DNA of 64,000 bases from Podospora pseudoanserina (Eukaryota > Ascomycota > Sordariomycetes > Sordariales > Podosporaceae), in the NCBI RefSeq assembly GCF_035222485.1, contig NW_026946672.1, positions 1 through 64,000 of the forward strand. The letters run 5' to 3'. Position 1 is the first letter of the stretch. Each line of letters begins with the position of its first letter. Position numbers and translations under genes: made by a program. Shown here piece by piece: positions 1-12,052 of the stretch. Under the pieces are notes generated by a model. It made no database searches and was not told the DNA's origin. It saw nothing but the letters and a program-made list of their open reading frames with translations.

Positions 1-89
1 CCCTAACCCTAACCCTAACCCTAACCCTAACCCTAACCCTAACCCTAACCCTAACCCTAACCCTAACCCTAACCCTAACCCTAACCCTA
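1..89. repeat. Telomere repeat tract (CCCTAA)n
   Basis: Fourteen exact CCCTAA units are followed by a partial CCCTA and then unique sequence. This is the C-rich strand of a TTAGGG telomere, so position 1 is a true chromosome end, possibly truncated by assembly. TTAGGG is the usual repeat of filamentous ascomycetes. Confidence 0.98.
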
Positions 90-1139
90 CGGTTGCGAGG
101 GCCTGGGTGTTAAAAGCAGACCTTTTCTTTTAATTTCCTCGGCCGGCTAGCTGTGCAATAGAGCCTTGTGATTTCGATTAACGTATCTGGGTTCCGTACG
201 GTAAAGTTTAATTAAAAGATATAGATATTTAGTTCTTAAACGGTTTTATAGTAGGCCTATCGTACGATAAAATAATATAAATATTATATAATAGTATTAA
301 AATATTATATAATAATTATCTGGGGTTTATAGAACTATCGGTTATAGGTATTATCGTTTAAAAAGTAATATAATCTTTAGGTATAACAACTAAGCGGTAT
401 ATATTATCTTAAAGTTTCTAGAGGTACGGGTTTAATTCTTATTAATATCCTATTCTAGTAAACTTTTAATCGTATAAACTAATTAACTTTTAAAAAAATA
501 TTTAAAATAACGCTTATCCTTATTACCCGTAGCTTATACGAGGTTATCGATACTGCCTAACCTTATATTAAAAGGTTAATAAATAGCTTTTATATTAATA
601 TTAATATATATTTTTCCCGTATAATAATATTTAAATTAATAAATATATAAAAAATATAATAAGTATTTTCGGCTTTACTATCGGCCGATATCGAATATAT
701 CCCCGGTAGGATAAAAGGGGCTAAGGTACTGGCTCGTCCGAGCTATATAAATATAGTTTTAATCTAAAGCCGTAGTTCTATAACTACCTTTCTCTATATT
801 ACCTATATTAATAAGTTTAATAGAGAGCCGTTTAAGGATTATCGTACGACGGATAGGTATTAAGGTAATACTTATAGTAACTATAAATAAAGGGATTATA
901 GGAATAAATATAGCTTTTATATTACTAATTAAAACGGTATTAAAGCTATAGAGGAGGGTAAAGGAAGTAAGGGAGTTACGGAAAGGAGCTAGGAGGTAGT
1001 AGTTATTAGTAATTCCGACGATTAAATAAGTTATATAATAATATATATTTTTTTTATTAACCGTAAAAAATATATTTACTATCTGTACGGTAGTATACCC
1101 GATACTCTTTAATATAGGTTATTTAAATAACTGTAATAA
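90..1139. repeat. AT-rich RIP-degraded subtelomere, unclassified
   Basis: The sequence is strongly enriched in TA dinucleotides and poor in CA/TG, as expected after RIP. No open frame of useful length survives on either strand. Short stretches keep codon-like texture (for example around 790-1,020 on the plus strand), so this was probably once a coding mobile element, but I could not assign a family. The palindrome-like motif TCGTACGA appears here and again in the neighbouring array. Confidence 0.7.
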
Positions 1140-2620
1140 TACCTTCGTCTTTTATTTTAATAAGAAAAATATTATTGGATCGTATAACTTACTTTTCTAT
1201 TACCTAACTTCACTTTATTATCTATACGCATTAGCAATATACTTACTCTAAATTTTATATTTATTATATATAATTTCATACTATTCGTACGATAATATAC
1301 CTAATATTATTCTATATAGGTCGTTAAAAAGATTTTAATAATATCTTTTTTTTTTTACTTTAATAGGAAAAATATTATCGGATCGTACAACTTACTTTTG
1401 CATTACCTAACCTTACTTTACTATATACGCGTATTAGTAACACGCTTATACCTAGTTTCACATTTATTATATATAATTCTACACCATTCGTACGATAATA
1501 TACCTAATACTATTTTATATAGGTCGTTTAGATAATTATAATAGTACCGTTATCTTTTATTTTAGTATAAAAAATCTTATCGGATCGTACAACTTACTAT
1601 TGGATTAACTAACTTTACTTTACTATATACGTATATTAATAATATATTTACACTTAACTTTTTATTTATTATATATAATTCTACACTACTCGTACGATAG
1701 TATACCCGATATTATTCTCTATAGATCGTTAAGAAGATTCTAATAATATCTTTTTTTTCTACTTTAATAGGAAAAATATTATTAAATCGTATAACTTACT
1801 TTTATATTACCTAACCTTACTTTACTATATATATATATTAGTAATATACTTATACTTAGCTTTGTATTTATTATATATAATTCCATACTACTCGTACGAT
1901 AGTATACCTAATACTATTTTATATAGGTCGTTAAGAAGATTCTAATAATATTTTCTTTTTCCACTTTAATAGGAAAAATGTTATCGGATCGTACAACTTA
2001 CTTTTATATTATCTAACCTTACTTTACTATATATACGCATTAATAATACGCTTATACCTAGCTTTACATTTACTATATATAATTCTATACTACTCGTACG
2101 ATAGTATATCGGATACTATTCTATATAGGTCATTTAGACTATTTTAATAATACCTCTCTCGTATATTTTAATAAGAAAAATATTATCGGATCGTATAACT
2201 TACTATTGCATTACCCAATCTTACTTTACTATTTATATATATTACTAATACCCTTATACCTAGCTTTACATTTATTATATAGTATTCTATACTATTCGTA
2301 CGATAATACACCTAATACCATTCTATATAAGTCGTTTAGACCATTCTAATAATACCTCTCTTATTTATTTTAATAGGAAAAATATTATCGGATCGTATAA
2401 CTTACTATTATATTATCTAACCTCACTTTACAATACGCGCGTATTACTAATATACTCACACTAATCTTTATATCCAGCTTTATATCTATTATATATAATT
2501 CTATACCGCTCGTACGATAATACACTATATACTATTCTATATAGCTCATTAAGGCGATTCTAATAATATTTTTATTTTCTATTTTAATAAGAAAAATCTT
2601 ATCGGATCGTACAATTAAAT
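1140..2620. repeat. Subtelomeric tandem array, about 200-bp period, about 7 copies
   Basis: A motif close to GAAAAATATTATCGGATCG recurs near 1,164, 1,363, 1,566, 1,770, 1,973, 2,170, 2,377 and 2,590, so the period is about 197-213 bp. Each unit also carries an ACTCGTACGATAATATACC-like segment and a TCTATATAGGTCGTT-like segment in the same order. Units differ mainly by C/T and G/A changes, which fits RIP acting on a once homogeneous satellite. The last unit runs into a more GC-rich stretch at 2,630-2,670. Confidence 0.85.
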
Positions 2621-2639
2621 TCTTTAACGGATCCTACCC

Positions 2640-5053
2640 CCTGTTTCCAAAGTGGGGCTTTTTTTTTAGTATGCTTTTTAACGGATTATACTACAATCCA
2701 TCGGAGAATAACTAATAGGAGTTCTCCGGGTAATAGTCTTACCTTATAACGTAAAAGTAAATAAAGTAACGGAGTCTAATTATATCCCGATTATATTAAT
2801 ACTAATAAAAATAACGGACGGGACGGGGAAGAATTAAAAGTAGTGGCTCCTTTATATATTATTTACTAATAAAATTATAATATAAAGTATTTATAGGTAT
2901 AATACTTTTTATTTAATATATAGTTTTAACCCTATTACGCTGATCGAAAAGGACGTACCGTTATAGAAAGTCGTTTAATAAGAAAAGATTAGCTCTAATA
3001 GATTAGGGAGAGACTAAAAGAAAAGAGTAGCTATAGATTTAATAGAGGTAAGGGCGAGACTATTAAAATTATAGGAGATAAATTTAACTTTAGTAATTAA
3101 AAGGATTAGTATAGTAAAATAGAAAGCTATAGCAAAAAAAAATAGGAAAAGGATTCGTAGTATTAAGCCTAAAAGTAATATAATTAAAAGGGAGAACTTA
3201 ATATTAATATATAAAATAAATAGAAAGTTAAATATAAGTATAGTAAGGAAACTATAGTATTATTAAAACGGTCCTTTTAAAGTAAGAAAGGTTAAACTAA
3301 ATAATATTTATTACTTTTTAAAAATATTAAATAAGGTACCGTTACGAACTTTTTATATATTAAATAGGGTAAAAAAGTTTTTTAGGTTAAAAGATATATA
3401 TATAGATAAAGAGGATACGGATATATAGTTAAGACTAAAGAGAGTTAAGTAGGTACCTAGGAATAGGGTAAAGGAAGGTATAAATATAATAGAAAATAAA
3501 AATAAAGAAGAAGAGATAGTAGAAGAATTACTAGGGAGGATAATAATTAGGGGGAGGATAATAATTAGGGGGAAGATTAAGATAGAACGGAAGAATATTA
3601 AAATATAAAGGAGATTCGAGAAGGGTAAAAGTATAAAGGTGGTTTTAAAGAAGGGTAAACTAAAGGACTTTTTAGGTAATTAAAGGGAAATAATAACGAA
3701 AACGTTATAATTATTATTTTTTAAAAAGGTATTAAAGCTTATATTATAAAAATAGAGCTATTGGAGCTATTTATTTTTAAAGGAAGGAAAGATATTAAAG
3801 GAGGTAACTATTTAGGGTAAAGATTATTATATTATATTTTTCTAATTTCTTTTTTTTTTTATTATTTTTTTTTCTTATTTCCTTTTCTCTTTATACTTTT
3901 CCCTTTAATTAAAGGTAAAGGAAAATTATTCTTTTTTTTATTTTATTTTTTTTATTTAATTATTATTTTTTAAACGCTTTATACTTAGCCCGCTATTTTT
4001 CCTACTCCTAGTTTCAATTAACTTCTTTACTATTAAGAATTAAGCTTATAGTATTATAATTTAATTTCGATAATTTATTATTATTAAAATCTTTAAAGTA
4101 ATAACTATCTTTATTAATATTAAACTATAAATAATAAATACCCTTATATTAGTAATTTCTATATTTTTAATCGAAGTCTTTTCGTCCTACGTAGCTAAAG
4201 TATAATTATATTACCTTAGTTTTAGTTCTATTAAAAAACATTACGAAAGACCGACGATAGCTTTAATCGTACTTATCGTATAGATTAATATAACTAAATC
4301 CTATATATTAATATCGGCTAAAGCCTAATTAAAAAAGCAATACTTATAATAACCCGGTAGCTTAGATAAATAAACTTTTAAAACGATAAGCCCGTTTAAC
4401 GATTTTAAAGAGCTATCGCCCGAAGAACTACCCGTTAAACCGTTCGATAAAAACCCGTTTAATTAAATTACTCGATAATACTTTAGAGATATAATTAATA
4501 ATAATCCTATCCGTATTAATATTCTTAAAAAATATTTATTATTCTTTTTTACCTCCCTTCTTTATTAAATTAAGGAGGAATTACTTAAGGTAAAAGGTAG
4601 CCGCTACGTAATTAAGATCTAAAGGGGAAATCTTAAGGTACTAAAGAATAGTTTAATAAAGGAAAAAGATATTATAATAAGTATTAGCTCCTTTAAATAT
4701 AATAAGTTATAAATATAAATAGAATGTCGGACCTAGACGTACCTTTTATAAATAACGCTTTAATTATTAGAAGCGCGGGTAAAGTTAGTAGGATAATAAG
4801 TAAAGGTAATAAATAAAGGCTTTTAAATAAAATTAATAATAACCTCGGATTAATCGTATATTATAAAGTTGAAAACTCCCTCGACTTAATTAAGAAATTT
4901 TTTAATAAAAGAGATTATAAATACTTAAGTAGTAAAATCGTCGATTACTTAATTAAATAAAGTAATAGGTTCCCCGAAAGAAAAAACTATTATAAAAAAG
5001 TAATAAATAAGTATTAGAAAAAATAAGGAGTAAATAAAAATAAAGAAAATTAA
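2640..5053. repeat. AT-rich RIP-degraded repeat, unclassified
   Basis: TA-rich DNA with no surviving open frame. The stretch 2,800-3,700 is purine-rich on the plus strand, and 4,100-5,050 has codon-like texture. This DNA was already present when the Fot1-like element inserted at 5,054, and it continues at 6,918. A decayed retroelement is the likeliest origin, but no diagnostic domain could be read with confidence. Confidence 0.6.
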
Positions 5054-5055
5054 TA

Positions 5056-6917
5056 ACGTACATTATAAGCGAGTCGCGCATATAAGCGAGTCGCGCACTC
5101 TCTGTTACCCTACCACAACTACCCTTAATTACACAACCACAACACTAGGAAACTATAATAACTGAATCAGAAACAGATAAATCAGATAATTCTGCAGCCT
5201 CCTGGCATGTACGTGCATTATGGCCAGGCTTGCCGCACACACCACAGCACCGAACCTTCGTACGAGCTCCCCCTGCATTACCGCCATCCTGCTGCGTTTC
5301 TTACGCTGCCTCCCCACCCACGGCCTTCTAGTTAAGTATATCCTTTGCATCTTACATAGTAAGTAATCCTCCGAGCCGCATACGTGTTTTTTTGGCTCTC
5401 CGGCGCTTACTTAGTGCCTCGTTGGCCTTGCGGAGTGAAGTGTTCTCTGTACGAAAGAGAGCCACTTAGTATATTATAGCTATTATACTTTTAGTAAGCT
5501 AGTCTATAGTAACTAATATTAAAGTCGGGGAGCTATTTTGATAGTTAGTAATGCAAGTTTTAATAAGCGTTAACTGCGAGTTAGCTTCTCGGGGTTTATA
5601 TAGTATCTAGAAGACCTAAGGTTATATAGTGCCGGGCCGTAAGTTTGGAGGTATTAGTATATAAAGCTTTATATTTAGCTTAGAAAGTACCTTCTCTAGA
5701 TCGTATAGTATAAGGCTAATACCCGCAAAATTACCCTATATATTCTTCTCTATTATAGAGGCGAAGAAGGCCTCGCGGAAGGCATAAAGGAACTCGAGCT
5801 TACTTATATAATTAATATATATATGTATTAAATCCTCGATCTAGCGACTATACGCCTGTTTTAGCGGCCTAAAGCAGCTAACATCGAGTGGCTGGAGGAG
5901 GTGGGAGGAGTGTGGAGGTATATAGAGCGTAATAATATTATTCTATTAGCAATAGCGCTCGAATTCGGTCGAGTAGTGGCTTTCGTGGCTATCGAGGATT
6001 AGTAACCGGTATTTACCCTTTATACGGGACGCTATATAATAGTCGAAGTGCTTAATCTAATCTAGGCTTACCGGATTAGTAGTCCAGCCATTATCGGTAA
6101 TTGCGATGCGCTAGGTAAACGGTAAGTTACACTCGGTATACCAATTAGTAAGGTAGTACTATGCGGCTAAAATAATGAAGGGAGGGATAGCCCAGCCGAG
6201 GGCATTAACTCCCTAGATTACCGTTGCCTATTCGCGGTTACTAGGCTAAGCCAGTTTTGCCTTACTAAGGCCGTCTAAGGTCGTAATTACTATACCCGCG
6301 AAGATAATACCCATTATAAACCTAGTCTCGTCGAAGTTATAGATATCGTTATTTATAATACCGTACTTGGCCTTAGTGTTCCGCACAAGCGTAAACCACT
6401 CGCTAATAACCTTTAGATCCTCGCACTTGGCCCTTTAATAGTCGTATCTACGTGTAAAACGCGTACGGAGCTATGGCTGGCGTTTGACGAAGTTATGTGC
6501 CCAGAGCTTACTAATAGGGGGCGCGTCGCGTACGCGTAGTAGTTGGTTGGCCATATCTTCCACACCACGCAATCTTGGTGGAAAAGCTCGCGCATATAGC
6601 TTAATAACGTATTGAATAATAGCATCCTCTTTTGATTGAGTGAGCTTCTTCGAATTGGGCGTGGTGTCGCGTTGTGCAGGCCGGCTAGCGCGTCGGTCAC
6701 GGAGGGTTGATGGTGGTACATTATAGAGCTTAGCTGCGGCTCTAAGGCGTAATTTTTCGTCCTTTTAGAGAGCTTCAAGGGCTAAGATTACCCTCGCTTC
6801 CTTTAAAGTAGGTGGCATGTTGGGTTGTAGAGAAAAATGATGTTAAGTATAGAGAGAAAGCGTCGCAATGGCCAGTGCGCGACTCGCTTATATGCGCGAC
6901 TCGCTTATAATGTACGT
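5056..6917 (-). mobile_element. Fot1/pogo-type (Tc1-mariner superfamily) DNA transposon
   Basis: The ends form near-perfect inverted repeats of about 43 bp (5,056-5,098 and 6,875-6,917), flanked by the TA target duplication expected for Tc1/mariner elements (5,054-5,055 and 6,918-6,919). Each terminal repeat contains the subunit ATAAGCGAGTCGCGCA twice in tandem, which suggests duplicated transposase-binding sites. The interior holds one full-length transposase frame on the minus strand. The element is 1,862 bp, the usual size for Fot1 relatives. It sits inside older RIP-degraded sequence, so it arrived later, yet its coding region has also been RIPped. Confidence 0.93.
5145..6818 (-). pseudogene. 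Fot1-like transposase, inactivated by RIP
   Basis: Reading from an ATG at 6,818 to a stop at 5,145 gives 558 codons with no net frameshift, the usual length of a Fot1 transposase. The N-terminal helix-turn-helix region keeps LYNVPPSTLRDR and AFPPRLRGVEDMAN. The DDE core keeps IYNFDET, LILDSHESH and PPHSSHLLQPLDV. The C-terminus keeps a zinc-knuckle-like CGVCGKPGHNARTC. A dozen or so in-frame TAA/TAG codons interrupt it, nearly all explained by CA-to-TA changes (CAA or CAG to stop, or TGG to TAG), the RIP signature. It is therefore a dead copy with a well-preserved frame. Confidence 0.9.
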
Positions 6918-6919
6918 TA

Positions 6920-8880
6920 TAGGTATTTACAATTAAAGGATAGGACTATATAACCGGTCTTATAGGCTTTAATAGGAGGGAAACTTAATAGGGTACTTTT
7001 TTCTTTTTAAACGGCTTACGTAAATATTTAATAATCGTACTTTATAAACTAAATAAAGAGTAAAGAATAAAGATTTATTATTTATATAGCTTAAAGTAAA
7101 AAAAGAAATATTAGCTTTTTTTCCTTTTTACTTCCTTCTCGATAACCCTTTAATTATAAATCGTATTATACGTTACTCTCTCTTAATTTTTTATAAAATA
7201 ATATTATTAATACTTTTTCCGAAGTCTATTTACGATATATCGTAGGAAGAATTTACCGTTAATAAAGAATTCGGCCCTCTTAATAATCTCGTTAAAGAGA
7301 TTATACGGAAAGCGTGCTTTTAAAGTATTAATAAAGTTTATAGCTTTAATTCCCCGCATAGTATTTTCTTTCTTTAAAGTAATAATACTTTTTAACCTAT
7401 TTACTTCGGCCTTAACTTAGTTACTAACCTAAGAGATTATATTATAGAAAGACGGCCTAATTAAGTTAATATTACTTTCGTAAAGTAATATTCGATTAAT
7501 ATTATTAAAAAAAAATTTCCTAGCTTAAAAATAATAATATACCCTAATCGGATAAACATTTATAGTATTTATATAACCTCCTTTACTTATATAATATATA
7601 ACTTTTAAAGTTAATTAAAAGTTAAATAGTAGTTTATTAATTCGGTTTTTACTTATACTTTTCGGTACTTTCTTTAAAAAATCCTTAAGCGTTATATATA
7701 AATCCTTAAAAAACCTTTAAACTCTATTATAATAAAATTATTAATATATTTTTTCCTACTTACGATAACTATAATACCTTTAACCGACGATACTAAGTCC
7801 TTCCTATTTATATTAATACCGGAAGCTACTAAATAGTAAATATTTACAATATTACTATTAATATTTTAATTTATATAAACTTATTAAAGGATTAAAAGGA
7901 GTATTAAACGGACGTAATTTTTTATTTAATATTTTATATCCGTTATATTTTTTAATATAACCTTAATATAAAAATAAAGAGCCTAACTTATAATAAATAA
8001 AGCGGGGTATAAAAATATAATCTTTAGGTTTTAAAGTATTATCGTACTTATTTTTAGGAAAGTACTTTGTATAGTAAAAAGGAGGATTTAATGGTAATAA
8101 AAGCTTAAAGAGGAGATCGTTACTATAAAAACTATAAAACTATAAGCGTTATAGGGAAAAAGATAATAAAGTTATAAATAGCTTATATAAAAAAGTCTTT
8201 AAAGTATAAGCTTAATTAAAGGGTACGTAATAAAAAATAAAAAAGGAAAGGCTTAAAGGACTTAATAAACGCGGAAGGATTTAACCTATTAAATACCCTT
8301 TTATTACTATTTAAATCTCTATTACTTTCCCGGTTTATTTCTCTCTTTAGTTCTCCGTTAACTTTAGTTACTATTATTAAGAGAGATAAATATATTATAG
8401 GTTTTCCCTTTAATTACAAAAAGTTTAGATTATATAGCGTATTAAGCGACTTTTAATAATTAAGTAAGGTAATAACTCCTTTTAGGCTCTATACTTCTAT
8501 AATAATAAACTCGCCGCTTTTTTTTAAACTAGTAATTACCCGGCCCCCTACTTATAACTACTTAAGGTCGCTAATAATATATTTTTTACCTAATTATATA
8601 TCTTATTTTATAGGATAGGAGTAGGCTCCTAAAGTTCTTTAAAAACGAAGGAAGGAGATCGTTAGGTTACCGGTTATAATAGCTCGATAAGGACGGAGGT
8701 ATACTCTGAGATCCGAAAAGTGAGGGTGCTCCTCTCTCTGATTAAGGAAGAATGGATAAAAGAGTGGTAAGATTATATTATTTTTTCTTCTTTTTACTAA
8801 ATAATATTTTCTTTTTCGCTTGGAAGGGATATTTTTTTTTTTTTTTCTTATATACGCATTTGCCCACTGGTTTATAATGG
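6920..8880. repeat. AT-rich RIP-degraded repeat, continuation of the Fot1 host sequence
   Basis: TA-rich DNA without surviving genes. It appears to be the right-hand continuation of the sequence interrupted by the Fot1-like element. Only codon-like texture survives, and the family cannot be named. Base composition rises abruptly near 8,880, marking the edge of the RIP domain. Confidence 0.6.
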
Positions 8881-9852
8881 TCAAATACAAAGGAAGGTTT
8901 AGTTTGGGGTGCGGCCACAGGCCTAAGGGTTTAAGTAAGGAAGTGGGGCTCTCGGAGGATTCGGGGGTTCAGGGGTCATGTATATAAGCGGTTTGCTTCG
9001 GGCATTCTATTTTAGACGGATCATCGACTTTTATTTCTTTATATTTTTGTGCCTTGCACGCGTGCAGGCAATTCTGGCCCTCTAATCAGGCCAATCAGGT
9101 GCTTATTATGTGGTCTGCGAGCCCATAAAGTCTTTTCTTTGTCCTACGTGGAGTGCGGCCTGCGAGCGAGCCACTGTCACGCAGGTATGTTTATTTAGAG
9201 ACCCTGTTGAGGGTATATTTGTGGTGTTGTGGTTGATTTATGTGTTTTCTCACCATTTCATTATAATGGAGGATGGTATTCGAAAGGTGATTTAAAAGTG
9301 ACCGGCCCACTTATATAACCGACTCGCTTATAAAGTACGTTAACCCTCTATAAATTCCAGTACAAGATTTATAGATACTACGTACTATTTAGAAAGTAAG
9401 GTAGGGCCTACTATTTAACTAGCACTTAAGTAAACTAGTACTATAGTTACCACCGCAATAGCCTGGATATATAAGGGGATGCGTCTATATGATTAAGGGG
9501 GTGCGGATAAAGTCCCTTCTTTGGTCTCATCCATCAACCTCTCCTCCTCTTCAGTCTTCCTTTCATTTATATTGCACCGGCTAATCAACCCATCTCAGAC
9601 ATCCCAGATCGTCCATCCATTAATCCTACAAGCAGACCTATTGTCCCGGATATGTTCATCTTCATCATGCCGAAATATAACATATTTTTCCCACCAATAC
9701 CAACACCGCATCTCTTCCCGGCATAGTGCTACCATGCTCCGTCGATCATAATGGACCCCATTGCGACCTTGCTTGACTGCCGGCAGTTTGCACATAAGCG
9801 CTTGTACGTCCAAGTCTTCTGTTGCTTATCCATTCATTCATGCTAGTCCGTC
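8881..9852. other. Transition zone between RIP subtelomere and gene island
   Basis: Base composition becomes normal here. No gene is supported. It contains an orphan Fot1-like terminal repeat (see 9,306-9,342) and a TATATAAG box at 9,468-9,475. A pyrimidine-rich stretch at 9,520-9,600 could be the 5' region of the galactanase gene starting at 9,853. Confidence 0.6.
9306..9342. repeat. Orphan Fot1-like terminal inverted repeat
   Basis: The segment ending CGACTCGCTTATAAAGTACG, followed by TTA, closely matches the right end of the complete Fot1-like element (CGACTCGCTTATAATGTACG). No matching left end was found nearby. It is either one end of a mostly deleted element or a degenerate MITE terminus. 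Confidence 0.65.
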
Positions 9853-11264
9853 ATGCGTCTCCTGCTTCTTTCTTTGGGCGCGACGATTGCGTCTCTCGCC
9901 TCGGCCTCATTGCAGATTGTTCCGGGTGGCACATGGACTACACCAAATGGCGAGCATCTTCAAGCTCACGGGGCTGGTCTCATTGTTGACAATGGCACAT
10001 ACTACATGATTGGAGAGGACAAGAGCGGGGGACACTCATTCTCCAACGTCAACTGCTACTCCTCCACTGACCTGGTGCAATGGACGCTCGTCGGTGCTCT
10101 TCTGACACGGCAAGCATCCGGTGACCTCGGTCCAAATCGTGTTGTTGAAAGACCAAAGGTAGTCTACAATGACCGCACTCGAAAGTATGTGCTCTGGATG
10201 CACATGGACAGCAGCAATTACGGTGAAGCCAGAGTCGCCGTTGCCACTGGAGACTCGGTCTGTGGGAGGTACCAATATATCAGGAGTTTCCAACCACTTG
10301 GACGAGAAAGCAGAGACATGGGTCTTTTCAAGGATGACGATGGCAAAGGGTACCTGTTAACCGAAGATGTGAGTTCGTCCTCCCAGGCCTCTCATGCAGC
10401 AGCTTACTCAGACCAACACAGAGGAAACATGGACTTCGAATCGTCGCACTTTCCGATGACTATCTTACTCCCACGACGGACGTATTTTCCTGGCGCCTGG
10501 AGGGTGGAAATCGAGTGGAAGCTCCTGCCATGATCAAACTTGGACGAACCTACTTCATGTTTGCTTCAATGATGACGGGATGGGACGCCAACGAGAACCA
10601 GTACACCACCTCCACCTCTCTGTCTGGCGGCTGGTCTGCGTGGAGAAAGTTTGCCGATAGCGGATCCAAGACCTACAACTCCCAGACGACATACATTCTC
10701 AAGACAAGCGAGTCTAGTGCCATCTACCTCGGCGATCGGTGGATGAAAGACAACTTGATGGCGAGCACGTATATCTGGCTCCCACTGAGTATCAGCGGAA
10801 CTGCCGTTACCATGAAGAACTTTGTTAGCTGGGTCCCCGGCTCACCTGGATTCTCCGCATGGCAAAATCCTCCTGCAGAAACATCATACGAAGGAGAAAA
10901 GGCAGTGTATGGCGGAAAAGCAAGGAATGTAGATTGCTCGACCTGTTCTGGCAAAGTGACGGCTGGATACATTGGCGGCCCAGACCGGGGTAGCGTCACA
11001 TTCAACAACATTCGCAGCGACATCGACGGCTTGACTACAATTCGGATCAAGTTCCTCAACGGAGACAGCAGCCCGCGGTATGCCAACGTTCGGGTTAATG
11101 GCGACGGGGGGAGAAAGATTGCCTTCCTACCAGCAAAGGGAGACCCGGCTTCTAGTACCCTTCACGCCAACTTGAGACGCGGTTCGAGTAACACAATTGT
11201 CATTGAGGGATTTGGGAATGGCTGGGGACCAGATGTGGATCGGTTGATGGTTCCAGTGCAGTAG
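9853..11264 (+). CDS. Secreted GH43 exo-beta-1,3-galactanase with CBM35
   Basis: Two exons, 9,853-10,368 and 10,422-11,264, with a 53-bp phase-0 intron, encode 452 aa. Residues 1-20 form a signal peptide. Residues 21-300 are a GH43 five-bladed propeller of the subfamily-24 type, resembling fungal exo-1,3-galactanases: QAHGAG, GEDKS, the conserved VVERPKVVYN around E99, MDSSNYG, SRDMGLFKDDDG and VEAPAM around E205. Residues from about 310 to 452 match a CBM35-like beta-sandwich (TSYEGEKAVYGGKA, GYIGG, NGDSSPRYANVRVNG, DVDRLMV). Such enzymes release galactose from the beta-1,3-galactan backbone of arabinogalactan proteins, acting outside the cell. The family assignment is strong. The exact substrate is inferred from overall resemblance. 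The splice is supported by clean frame continuity across the propeller. Confidence 0.9.
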
Positions 11265-11391
11265 ATTATCAGTCCTCCTTTGTTCTACGGATGCTTATGT
11301 AGATTACCTATCCCCAAACACATACGACATCTTGTACCTCACTAAATTTTTCTGATCATACCATCGGCCTTCCATCTCCGTGGTGGCTGGC

Positions 11392-12052
11392 CTAGGCCAA
11401 GCTTCTGGCCAAAGCGCGGACCTGTTCGTGCAGTTGAGACTCCCTAGGCGAGTTCTTCAAAACCTTCTCCAGCAAATGGTTGACCTGCAGGCCTGCAGCC
11501 CTCGGAGGATTGCCCTGGGCAGTCTGGATTCTCGAGATTTGGAATTGAAGAAAGAACTTGGGGACTTTGATCGCCAAATTCCCGTTGACGCTTCTAATGC
11601 CAGCTTCGGTGGCGATGTAGACGTCCAACTGTCGCTGGAATTGTGCGAGGTTGGCGGAACGAAGTGGTGTCGGAGTCGCGAATCTGCTCAGGGCAAACTG
11701 CAATGGGGCTTGGGAAGAGGTGGCAAAGTTGATGGAAGAGAAGGAGACCCCATCGGCGGTTACATCGGGAACGTTGGATAATGTTCGGCGGCTATTGTTG
11801 CAAGTGATGCGTGGACGGAGCTGGTTGACAAAGTCTGATGTTTCCTTGGGGAGAACGGTGTTGCCGATTATAAAACAAGCACTGCCAGCTTGTCTAGAGC
11901 TGAGCTCGGAAGCCGCTGGAATGGCAAGATCGGAGACGATGGGAGCTGTTTGTTACTGTGTTAGCTAAGGGGCTTTTTCAGATGCAATCCATCTTCAACG
12001 TACCGGCAGAGACGAGCCCAGCTCCAATAGCAAGAAGACCGAAGAATCTCAT
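11392..12052 (-). CDS. Small secreted protein, unknown function
   Basis: Exon 1 is 12,052-12,004 and exon 2 is 11,945-11,392, separated by a 58-bp intron with GTACGT at its start and AACAG at its end. The product is 200 aa. Residues 1-16 (MRFFGLLAIGAGLVSA) form a signal peptide. A likely cleaved pro-region ends near LSSRQAG. The mature part has only two cysteines (SACFIIGN, RITCNNS) and a conserved-looking core TEAGIRSVNGNLAIKVPKFF, followed by a helical C-terminus. I do not recognise a named domain. It resembles the lineage-restricted small secreted proteins common in Sordariomycetes, so effector or wall-associated roles are possible but unproven. It is convergent with the galactanase gene, with 127 bp between stops. 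Confidence 0.8.

Noticed and set aside
1140-2620. CRISPR-like array
   Set aside because: Repeat period is about 200 bp with decaying similarity over the whole unit and no short constant repeat/spacer pattern. The organism is a eukaryote.
8639-8890. 83-codon minus-strand frame, lysine-rich
   Set aside because: Arises from A/T-rich RIPped sequence and has no recognisable content.
9595-9813. 72-codon minus-strand frame in the galactanase promoter
   Set aside because: Lies in the leader of a well-supported gene and has no protein features.
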